A stretch of 64,000 nt of DNA from Zygnema cylindricum (taxonomy: Eukaryota > Streptophyta > Zygnematophyceae > Zygnematales > Zygnemataceae), in contig JBBHKE010001493.1 of NCBI GenBank assembly GCA_037447655.1, positions 1-64,000 on the forward strand, written 5' to 3'. Shown here in pieces: positions 24,045 to 35,500 of the stretch; positions within the stretch are counted from its first letter, which is position 1; each line of letters begins with the position of its first letter. A program made the translations under genes and the position numbers. The notes under the pieces are model-generated. The model saw only the letters and a list, made by a program, of their open reading frames with translations, had not been told where the DNA came from and made no database searches.

Positions 24045-27000
24045 TCACATTGCTCTTCTCCTCCGTTTCCGTCTCCTCAATATCACCCACAAGCCCAAAC
24101 CAGCTACTAAAAGTACAGGAAGAGAATTCAACAAAACAGACGAGGAGTATCCACGACCGAGCTCGACCGTCAAAGAAGACGAGTTTCTAATTCCAGGAAT
24201 TAAACTATCTCTCTGTTTCTGGTCTACAATTTTTCTTGCCTTAGAGCTCTCCTGTCTTTCACGATTCTCCTCTCCGGTACTTCTAAGCGAGCCATCCCCA
24301 AACAGTTTCGTAAGTTTCATCGACTTTGACCCATTTCCATTTCCCTCTCTCTGTTGCAAACCAATTCCAATATCTTCCGTAGTTTGTTTCTTCTCCACTC
24401 CCTTTGATTCCAATGTCAATGTATTTTCGTGTTTCCCTCTATCTACCATTAATTTTTCCACTTCCACAGCATTTGACGTGTTTTCAATACCACGAATAGG
24501 AAACTCTCTCCCTCGTAGCTTTGCAATCCTTGAGTTAACATCTGATAAATGCTCCAAGGGTTCCAGGAGGAAGTCCAGTCCAGTAGGAAGAGAGGGTAAA
24601 ACCAAAGCTTCTGTAGTACTCGGCTTGTGGCCTTTGTAACTCACTGTTACTGCTTTTCCCAAGCCCACCAGAATTTACGTATTGTTTAGCATATTTCAGA
24701 CGTATTAGAAGTCTTTTGTCTTCATTGACAGACTTTCTACAGTATGGAAACCGCCAATACAAATTGATTTCACGCAGTATCTCAAATGGTAAGAGTCAAT
24801 AAAATAGTTCCGGAAACTAGATCCTTTATCAATTGAAGATTTACTATGTTACTTCAGAAGACATTTAGCTAATGCAGATATGTCACTGCTATGGAAGTTA
24901 TCAAGTCAAATAACTTATATTAAGTGAATCATGAAGGATATTAAAATTAAAGACTTCAAAGTTCTGCAGGTAGTATAGACGGATCAGAATAACCTCCAAT
25001 GAGATCCAGAACTATCACTCCAAAGAACTGTAATCAAGAGTTTATGAAATGCCTCTCTGTTCCAATCTAATTTAGTAGCTGACAAAAATTGTCTCAATCT
25101 GTTCCATAAAAGAAATAGAACAAGTGTAAAAATGGCTCACATCCTTCCCAAATAAGTGCCTTTACTTATCAACTCTTTATGGAAAAAGGGAACGGAACTT
25201 GAACCTTTATAAGTTCCTGGAGGTAATAGCCTGTAGAAGTCCCCAAAACTCGCTCTTGCCTTTATCTGTTGGCACAATCCCCATCATGTGACTCAAGACA
25301 ATATGTAAACAGGCTTGTAGAAATTAACAACCGTTGGGTAATGACTGCAATTCATTTCTCTAAGAAAAAACTAAAGTAGCTTGTCAATTTTTTGCCTTTC
25401 TCACCTGGTGATCGATACCTTCAATATCGACAGATGCCGAAAGCGGTTTTCCATCCGCTGCTGACAGCACTTTCCCATGAATTCCCGACTGTAAAAAAAA
25501 ATCATAGACCCATCAACTTATAAACTCATAAACTCGTAAACGCCGTTCATTTGTGCCCAGTGGCGTGCTTCAGGAAAGGAAAATCCACCTCACATTGGAA
25601 TATCGTGTAAAAAATTATTGCCATACAATTGTGACCATAAATCCATACCAATACACATACAAAGGCGTTGTTATACTTAGAAAACAACGTGAAGGTTACT
25701 ATCAACTGTAAAATCTGAAAAAGCCATGGGAAGGGTGGGAATAACTCACCTTCACAACAAGTGAAAGAAGCGCTAGCATGGCTGGGCGGTTATGTTCCCA
25801 CAATAAAGGTAACTGCATTTTCGGATGGAGTAGGTTAGAAGAGACCAATAGAGAAAACCAGAGAAAAAGAGAGAAAGGGAGACGAGAAGAGGGAGTGGAG
25901 AGAGGGAATTGACAGTAAAAAAGGTTGAAATATGGAGAAATTATTAAGCTTCATAGCATTATAGATTGGAAGGTTTGTAAAAAGCGGCTATGGAAATGTC
26001 AACTTCCATTTAATGTAGCGCAGATTTCCACACTGGTGGGAGTCCCAATTCTGATCTACATCCCTTCATATTTAGCATCTACAAACCTGACGTTTTTCAA
26101 AAATACTAGCCTCACTAGTACTAAACTGGCATTGGAATGTCAAATGACAAAAGAAAGACTGAAAACATTATTACCAACACACTGAAGAGTCTTAATTTGA
26201 AAAAAAATGATTCAAGGCAATTTTGCCTTCTATGAATGACCGAGTTTGTATTTTATTGAGGGACCAGGTTTCCATGAATCAACTGCAAACCAAAAGACAC
26301 CACCGCTCACAAGATTCAAACGAACGAGTTATTTTTCCCTTTTAGTGGAATTTCCCGTATAGTAGAATAGTAAAGGAAGACTACCAACCTTCTCTGGAGG
26401 AGGCCATTTATCATCATTTAGTTCTAGGGTCAGTTCCATGCATCCTCCATGAATGTAATTCCAGTCTTGCATACCTCCATACAATGGATACCTGCAACAG
26501 ACACACTATCAAAAAGATTCAGGAGTGGAGAGATTATTTTTTTCTTTTTGTTATCAGTAAGAAATAAGAGATGCGGGGGAAAAAAAAAATCAATCAATCA
26601 ATGAATCAATCAGGAACCATCAAACTGACAAAAAAATAATAGCTTGAGATCTGAAAAGCACCAGAAAAACTACCACAAAAAGACCTGATAAGAAAAAAAT
26701 TACCAGCAAAAATAGCGTGAAATGCAAAGCTAGCGTGTGACCTACCAGGCAGCACCATTGGTAACTCCGTTGCGGAAATGTGTACTATTCCACATAGATA
26801 AATGAGCTCGAGAATACGTTTCTGCCATGTATCTATATGTTGAGTCGTCCGGACAACGTGAGTACTCTGTCCTGCCTCAGAAAACACAATGGGAAATTTA
26901 AAACTCTTATAAATTATGGTTACAGTTCAGGAGTCATTTTCTACTGAATTGACGAGGCAAACAAAAGTAATGACACAAAAAAAAAGGAGGAGGACCAGGA

Positions 27001-30000
27001 TAACAATAACGAAGCATTTATGTTTGCGTATAGCTGATGACATAAAGAAAATAAAATTATTGCATTCCTGATCTCAACCCATCACTGATTTTGTACCAAT
27101 CGCCTAGCGACAACAACTTCACATGCCCTGTTAAATTTACAAAGGAAAACATCACATATCTGACTTTGCTGAGAAAATTAGCCTTACCCTGACAAGAGAC
27201 TTTGTATCAAACGGTTCCAGAAGACAGCATCTACAATGGGTCCAAGCTTATCCTAAAAAATGACACATTCGATCACTATATTCTAAAATATCGTTACCGA
27301 ATACTTGAAGTAATTTTACAGAAGAAAAGCCAGACACCCCGAGAGCATTAAAAACTGCACTTAAAATTATGAATTTTGGTTGTGATATGAATTCTAGACA
27401 GGTGAAAATCATCAACAATTCACCTTAAAAATAAAGTTTTGTAAAATATTCAGACAAAACCGTGACTGAAACTAAATGACCACACAAATTGGCATACATA
27501 GAAAAATCTGACTGGTTTGAAAGGTGTTGCTTAAATCCCACCTCTTTGAGAGTGAACCGTCCCATGGGTAATTTGCAACTACAGCCCCCTGTCAAAAACA
27601 CCAGTGAAAACAGAGAGCAATAAGACATCATAGATAGGAAAGATACCTTCTAAAGACAAACTGCTGAAAATTATTCAACAAATACTTTGAAATATTTTCA
27701 TTTCAGCAGAAAGTGTTGAATGCAAATTTTCAATCAGACCATGGCAAGCGCACAAAAAGTTGCAGAGAAAAACTGCAGAAAAAAATTGCAGAAAAAGCTG
27801 CAGAAAAAATTGAAGAAAAATTTGTAGAGAAAGTAGAGAGGAGAAAGTCGCAGAGAATGTTATGGAGAAAGTTGTAAAGAAAGCTGTAGAGAAGGGTATT
27901 GCAAGAAAATGGAAGGATAAAAAACCCACTTCGTGAAGACTTGCCCCAGCAACAAAGGACTTGGCCCTAGTCCATGCCATAACTGCCTTCACTTCTGGCT
28001 GTCTCTCATCCTCATTGTTCATCTTCTCATCCCACTGCAAAACCCATCCAGAAGAGGAATTTGAGCCCCGAAACACATTCGGCAAAAAGTACCTAAACAA
28101 TCTGGAGATAAAAAATCATATGAGTGACGGAAACATACACTCATGAATGACAAGGGGAAAAAAACAACTTAGCTTCAACAAAGACGTGAACCAAAAATAA
28201 GCATTTTTTACTCATTTCGACCTTCAACCATGACCTGTCTGTGGAGGAGTTTTTACTGATTGTGTATAGACGGTCTAATCAAGGTTTCGTGCCAGATGAT
28301 GACTTTTTTCAGCTTAGTCAGGATTTTAAAAGTCCATACCTTATATACAGCTCATGGACAAATTTGAAATATTCTTGTCTACTGAAGAGCTTGTTGGTTT
28401 CAAATGGTTTAACAATCTGAACTACATTTACCTTAAATCGGCAATACTGAAAAAAACTACCAAAGGATACTGCTGGCAAACGACAACATTTTCTCCTTCA
28501 ACCTCATCTCACCTCATCCCAACATATATTTTTGCATCTTATCAAGTATGTTTCTGCGGTACGAAGCTATGTGATGACAATGCTATCTCCCTTAATAGCT
28601 TCGACTTGTCCGTTCACTCTACCTTTGGGCCAAATGTAGTCAATCTTCCACAAGTCTTACATGCAAGGAGAAAAAGAAAAAGATAGGGGGGCGAGAGAGA
28701 GAGAGCTGGGAAGAGGAAGAGGAGAAAGAGAGCGGGAGGAAGAGGGAGGAGGGAGAGGGAGAGGACCTGGTCTGGAAAATCACGATTAAGATCGACATTA
28801 TTGTTGTTGGTCCGACGCTTGCGAGCAAAACCATCGGGGTTCATTGATGGCAAAAGGTGCAGATGCATGTTATCCACAATTAGTGTGACCTGACAAGACA
28901 TAAGACAAAAAGTCAATCCATCAGGAAAAGATCGATGATGCTCAATCCATTCAGAAAATGGCTGTCTAAAATAAAGACAGCTTGCTCTATGGCTGATTTA
29001 AAATACAACCAATTATTTTTTGCACTGAAAAAGCACCTTTAAGACTAGCTCATCTTCAAATATGCGCAGCAAGAATTGGGGATTCCAAGCTGTTCACTGA
29101 CAGATGAACATTCCGAATTTTATCAAAGAACTCAAATGCCTTAAAGTGGCACGTGAAATGGGAACTACATGTTGTTACTAGAAAATTTATAATAAATTCA
29201 CACAAATGAGAACCAACGTATCCAATTCTCTTCTAACTCACCTGAGGATCCTGACCATAACCACTACACAAATATTCCGCTAGGTAAAGTACCAGATGAC
29301 GTCCAAGAGGCTCATCTCCATGCATATTGCCAGTAAACTGGGTAAACACAAAAGAATTGCAAAAAATCAGATAAAGCAATCCACCGTGAGGGCCATGATA
29401 GGAAATAGGAAAATAGGGAAATTCGAGAGGTAAGATCAGGAGTCACTAGCTAAAGTTGAGAACAATTTGGCACCTAAAGAGAAAGCCTTCCTTAGACCCT
29501 CCTTGAAACAATAGCCGTTAAGACCCTACTAGTTTTGTTCATTTCTAAAAAAGTTAGTGTTCATTACAACTTTGCCACAATAAATCATGAACCCCTTACG
29601 GGATATGTGCTCCAATGCTTGCCATGGCTAGTCTGTCAAGGCTAAAATATGGATGAAAAACTGGCATAGCCAATGCCAATTCATGTCTGCAAAGTATAAG
29701 TCAATGTGAACACCCAGTTTCTTACTGCTAACTACTGTGATAAAAAAGAAGGCAATTAAATTTTGTATGGTACATATTTATTGGTGGACAGAGTAGTTGG
29801 TACGTGCGACACATTATGATGCAGGCATCTTTCCTAGCGTAATAGTCAATAAATAGTAAAGCTTGCCAACAACAATGGAATCCCGCTGAATGAAACACCG
29901 TGTTCCCAATTTTCCAATAATTTTCAGCTAGTAGTAACCCAGTTACCAAACCCTCAACAACAGCCGCCTACGATGATGAGAAACACTTGTTAGCTTCTGA

Positions 30001-32071
30001 AAATTTTCCATCCTTCACCCATCAGTTTCCTCACCTTGAATGCAGGTTCTTCTTCCTCTTCATTTGGCTTATTCGAAATCTCCAACACCCACTGCATCAT
30101 GCTCATAAAATACAAAGGAAGTTCATGCCCAGTCAATAAAAGACTTTCTCTAAACCTTCCATCTTTGCAAGCTCAATAACGGTCTATAAAATGAAAACCG
30201 TTCTATAGCCGTCGTTAACAATCAGTACACAGTCCTTATGAGGCGGACATCATTCAATCAGTATACATCATACTCAAATAGGGTGGTGAACATTGACCAC
30301 ACTTTTCGAGGATGCAAATGCTACTCTGCGTAGGTGCATTGGTGTGGATCACGAAATGCCCTTCAAAGTGTACTCAAGATCCAATACTAACTAGCTTTAT
30401 TGTGCATACAAGATCTTGATAGAGTCATGGCTGCTGCTATACATTTGTGCTGCTATGCCATGTTCCTGATAACCGGGCCTATATGTTGCTAATATCGCTC
30501 ATAAAAACCATGTTAAGAGCTTATGAAGACTTGCCAAAGGTACTCCTCCGATACTCGTTCCGATGCTGCACAATCAATCGACTCCAACAATCAAAATATG
30601 ATTAAATCTCCGCTGCAAAAAGAACGCTTATGTAACTAAAAATATCAGAAAACGATTCGCCCAACAGTATACAAACGTTAACCTTCTTCTATGGCTTCGA
30701 TATCATAAACGCAGGTTTTACAGTAGAAATTAAAATCTGAAAATTGCAACTTACCTATACAGGTGGGAAATATGCCCACAGCGTTTCACAAAGTTATTCA
30801 GGTATGCTTCAAGTTCCTCGTTAGAATAATAATCAAGCGAATTGGTCACCCGCCTGATGTAAAATATCAAGGAAATAGCAACTGGTTGCTTCAAAAAAAC
30901 CAGCAAGGGAAAAAATAAATGGCCGCCTTACTATTTGATAAAGCTCATAGGCAAATTAAATACATGTTTTACAACGGCAACCATGGTAATAACCAAATGA
31001 TCTTCTTAGGATCATCGAGCCAACATTCACATCAGGCATTTCTTTGCATCATCATTTAAATTCAGGATGCAGGATGCTGCAATTCTGCAATCACAAAAGC
31101 ATCAATTCTAAACATGCAATAACTGCCTTTCGAGTGGTCTATCCTTGTAATGAAATGGATACATGTGACTTGCAACTTCAACTTGACTTGACAAATGCCG
31201 CCTGCTCCCTTTATTTCCTGCATTTTGATTTCCGCGCAGACTCACGGTCACCGGAACTCCTGAAATACACGTAATACATGCCGACCTTAATAGCTGAAAT
31301 GTTCGTTCTAATAATACTTGCAAACGAAAGACATCTTTTCACTAAATCATATAAATTCAATAACATCATGGCTACAGTTAAAGCATTGACCACGCTCTAC
31401 GGGCTGCGACTGCTGTACGCATATTCCTTCAATAACAATCTAAAAGTGATTTCAATTCAAATTGAATCCAGTGTCTCTCTTAGTACATCAGATTCTCATC
31501 AATGAAATACTTAATCTGACTGAAAGCTAGAGGTCCATCAGTGGCGAACTGCTTTCAACATTCAAATAGAAACAATGCTTGCAAATTCTTTTCAAAATCA
31601 TGCTATTGTAAAAATGAGGGGAAAGGCCGGAGGAGTGGGAGTAGGAAAGTGGTGACGGGATAGATTGGTGAAAGGGCAGGGACAGTGAAAGCCGAAGGGT
31701 ATCGGGGACGAGGAGAGGGAGAGGAATACATAAGAGGAGAGGTAGAATGAGGCTTGAATTCACTGATTGTCTCAGAATGTGATAAACAAGACATACAGTA
31801 CGAAAAGCAGTATTGAATGAGCCTGTCCAGATCAATTGTATTAAGCAAGTTGCTGTAATTTTCTCAAAACTCGATACGAGAGAGGACAAAAATACACTTT
31901 ACCTGCAAAGGAAGTTGTTTCCCCAGTACTCCAAATCGAGTTAATGGTTCTTGTGTGACCCTCTCCTTCAGAAGAATCGCCTTCAACTTTCGAAAATTTC
32001 CGATGTGAGCAGTTTCCAAGATACAGAAGGAGAAATTTAAAAACTAGCCACAAAAACGTTTTGGAGTTCAT
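24045..32071 (-). CDS. M14 zinc carboxypeptidase, carboxypeptidase D / SOL1-like, type I membrane protein
   Basis: Enzymes of this group trim C-terminal basic residues from secreted peptides; plant SOL1 processes CLE peptides in endosomes. Exons recognised: 32071-31903 (signal peptide, FLWLVFKFLLLYLGNC), 30853-30755, 30155-30035, 29337-29242, 28889-28767, 28092-27930, 27588-27542, 26871-26746, 26491-26389, 25812-25750, 25488-25405 and about 24652-24045. Catalytic features are intact: zinc ligands in GNMHGDEP and in SLHEGAVVANYPWDG, the NVDLNRDFPD substrate block, and the catalytic Glu in CMELTLELND. The transthyretin-like tail domain follows (SGIHGKVLSAADGKPLS). The last exon adds a long polar region, a C-terminal membrane helix (LPVLLVAGLGLWVIL) and a basic tail RRRKRRRR. 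Phases do not join at 31903/30853 or 28767/28092, and an exon is missing between 25405 and 24652 (24,670-24,790 is a candidate). It is divergent from the DUF155 gene. Confidence 0.9.
27740..27900. repeat. Short-period repeat of TTGCAGAAAAA type
   Basis: An irregular 12-15-base motif of the form (G)TTGCAGAAAAAA recurs about ten times in the carboxypeptidase intron between exons 28092-27930 and 27588-27542. The Phe-rich open frame across it on the minus strand is a repeat translation. Confidence 0.65.
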
Positions 32072-32504
32072 GTCGTCCCTTCAATCCTAAGAAAGAGAAG
32101 GAACAATAAATTTGACGACAGCCATAATGAAAAGAAGGAAAAACCGCAAAGAAATCACCCAGTGAGAAGCTTATCACCCAGTTTTAATCTCTCATCGTCA
32201 ATTTTACCTTTGAGGGGTCCTTGGCTCCTTGGTAGATAGAATTTGAACCGGAATTTTTCTCGCCTTGAACGTCTCTGATTTGAGGGTTTAAAACTTCAAA
32301 CTTGAATTTCTTCAAATGTATTTTGTACTCCCTCGTCAATTTTACGTGTCTGCCAACATCTTCCTTCTCATCCAATGTGCTTTCAACAACTGATTGAAGA
32401 TATTCTATTTAATTCTTCTGCTGTAAATTTGGATCTCTGACAAAGAGGGTAACCCTTGGTGATTTGACTTCCAGGCTCTCTGGTGTGGGGAGACTGACTC
32501 AATA
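32072..32504. promoter_or_regulatory. Short bidirectional promoter region
   Basis: Only 433 bp separates the start codons of the carboxypeptidase (minus) and the DUF155 gene (plus). Both 5' untranslated regions and promoters must fit here. I see no recognisable core element on either strand. Confidence 0.55.
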
Positions 32505-35500
32505 ATGCGTCTTTCTGGTCTTCGAGGACTGTTTGCTATTACAGGAAGGGCAGGAAGAAACTCAGGAGCACTAAGGTCAACTAAGGAAGGACCTTGTCAT
32601 AAAGCCGAAATCTTTGATGAAGAAGGAAGGTACTTCTTAAATCAATCACCTCACGGTGGCTTGTCAAGAGGCACCAACTGGAGTTATTATTCTTCCTTTC
32701 CAAAAGGCTCAGAACTGTGTTCCGATAAGTCTCCTTTTGACGAGTTTAATAAAAAAAACTTTCGAAGCAGTGATATACTCCTATCTGAAGAACATGTGAA
32801 TATTTCGTCCTGTGGCTCCTCGAAGCATTACTTTAGCAGCGGTCCAAACTCCATGCCTACGAAAGACTTGGAGATCAATTCTTCCGGAACCGAGGCTTTA
32901 CAATCAAACAGTGGCGTTTCTGGTTTCTGGCATCATAAGCACAGGCCTTGGGAAGAAGATGGAGGGGACGCCTCTCTGATGACTGCATTTCCTTCTCAAT
33001 CATCGTCTCTTTCTCTGTCCTCCTCAAGAGACAAGGCTACCTCCAAGACTGACAGGTCCAATCAGTGGCAAAGATCGCGTGGAGAAGAACAAAGGTTTCG
33101 GAATGTCAACTTGAATAATGGAGCATCTCTGTCGCCAGTTGCAGCAACAACTTCTGAAGTTCAACGGGAATACTATATTCCAGTTCAGGCTTATTACATT
33201 GCTCGAAGGTGTGGAAAAAAGTTCCTTGGACTTTTTGGTTGAATATTTTTGTTTTTTATTTTCTAAGTTGCCTTCTCGAGTCTTAAACAGAATCCGGATT
33301 TCATGTGAAACTTGGAGAAGGACTGGGTGTAGTATAGCATGAGGAGCTTTATTGAACCAATTCTAGTTAGGATATACAACTTAGAGATCGGAATGTCCAA
33401 GAAGGAGCCTTTTTAAGAATTTGCCTTTTGAACTTTAAAGAATGTGTTGTACTGTGAAAGGACTGAGATGAATGCAAGAAAAACGTCAGGTAAGGTTACA
33501 TCCTCACCCATGAGTTCTATTGTGTCACATATCATCTTGTCTTTTTTTTATCTTTATGAGCAAATAACAATAACCTAGAATTCCTTAGATGCTAGATAAT
33601 GTTGTACCTTTTTTCTGATAGTCTCCACTGATCCTTATCACAAAGTTATTTTTTTTGGTGATGAGTAAGGCGAAATGGCAATGTTTCACTGAAGTTGTGC
33701 ACAATTCAATAGTAGCACTAACATTACTAAGGCGTGGCTGGCAAACAGCAATCAGACCATCGTGCATCCCATTTAAGATGGTGTTCCTGGTTGCCCCCTG
33801 TTCCTTCGATCGTTCCACACTTGAACCATGACAGATTGCATCGTATGAAGAGTGTATATTTATTGCATCTAAGGAAACCAGGGAGATATAAGCAAAGTCA
33901 TGATGCTGTTAAATCCTCGTCTTCTTTTTCTCCCATCATGCATTTTTCCGTGTTGTAACTCTCTGTCCATCTCCTCATCCTTGACTTCCTCATTGTTTCC
34001 CCGCTTGTGTTTTGACGCTTACTGACCCTTCTTATCATCGCGTTGTATGGATGTTTTTTGCAGTTTGGACTTCAAAGGGCTTCTGGATGGGCCCTTCAAA
34101 GGTTATTTGAGCCATGTTGTGAGAAACAATGTTGTTTTTCGGTTTCCAGATCGTACCAACGGCCCGGCACCAGGAGCATCGGTATGTCTTTTGCATTCTG
34201 CTCGAACGTTTCTGTCTATATGTTTAGCAAGAATCTTATGTCTTCAGGCTTATTTTAAAGGTTGTATGTGCATCATAGATGTTGCTGTTGACGGCTAATG
34301 AGGCAATGCGTTAAGGGCAGAGGGAATACTGTATGTGAGAGCATGCTTCATTTTTTTTCCGCCAAAAGTATCGCCACCTGTTGAGATTGCTATTGATTTA
34401 TGGGCTTTTGTCCGTTTGGCATAGAAGCAAAAGATTGTGTTGTGTAATCAGTAATTGATTGGTGAGATAGGCGTAAGATATTTTGCATCACAGTCACCCA
34501 ACATAATCAATGAACATAGCCAACCAAACATAATTAGTTCTGCCACGTTTTTGTGTTGTTTCATGCATTACCCTGCTTGACTCACTTAAATTGTGAGGTG
34601 GTCTTTGTGACGCTATAGAAATGTTGAATGAGTTGCATGCGTCTCTGTCCGTGACATTTTGTAAATCATAATTTGTCTGTTGAAGTAGATCTGGTATCGC
34701 ATGTGAAATTTGCGATTTGTATGTCTGAAGTGGAAAACCCAGGAATGTATGGTATATTAAGTAATTTTGAATGCTTAAGCAGTAAATTAAAACTTTGTTT
34801 TTTTTGTGGACAGCCTGGAAAAACCACGCTGCCTAGGATTTGACTTTAATAGTAGTCTTTACAACTAATTTTGTCCAATATTACGTTTTTCTTAGCAATT
34901 TTCCAATTCTGTTTATGATTTTCCAAAGGATGTCTAGACAGTATAGAAGACAAATTTGTACCTTTTCAAACCTCAGTTTTTGGCGTTGATCAAATTCGAT
35001 TTGCATTTGGGTATTTCTGACTTTGGGTATTTTTTATCTGCGTTTTGGTTTTTTTTTTAAATCATTATCCATTCATGGCACTCACTTTCTAGCCACTTGA
35101 CCACTTCTTTTTGGGCCACTGGTGGCTTTTCTCCTGTTAAAACCGCCCGCATAAGTCTTTAGACCGCAGTTCAAAAAGTACAACATACGATGATCGTAAA
35201 ATTTTGGTCAAAAATTAAGATTCAACACCGCTAATTTAGCAAAACCTTGCAACGCATCTTTGTAAATTCATAAGCAAAAGCTCGATGGGCTGCTTTTACA
35301 CAACACTTTTTGAAGTTTACATAAACAAGAGAGTTGTGCACACCAATTCAACTCTCTATTTCTTTTCCTAAACAAAAGAATTGTGCACACCACTTTCAAC
35401 TTTCTATCGAAGGTCTCATTTCCATATGTTCTGACTGGGCTTTGCAGCTGGGGGACCCATTCAGGGCATGGGTGCGGTGCCCTTCCTGAGTGAGCGATAT

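Noticed and set aside
24001-24639. A 212-residue plus-strand open frame
   Set aside because: It is the shadow of the last carboxypeptidase exon on the minus strand, which encodes the membrane helix and basic tail expected for the family.
27188-27252. A 65-base open segment with good acceptor and donor sites in the carboxypeptidase gene (reads DKLGPIVDAVFWNRLIQ)
   Set aside because: Its reading phase does not fit the preceding exon. Skipping it joins 27542 to 26871 in phase and gives the canonical PWDG...CPDD sequence. It could at most be a rare cassette exon.
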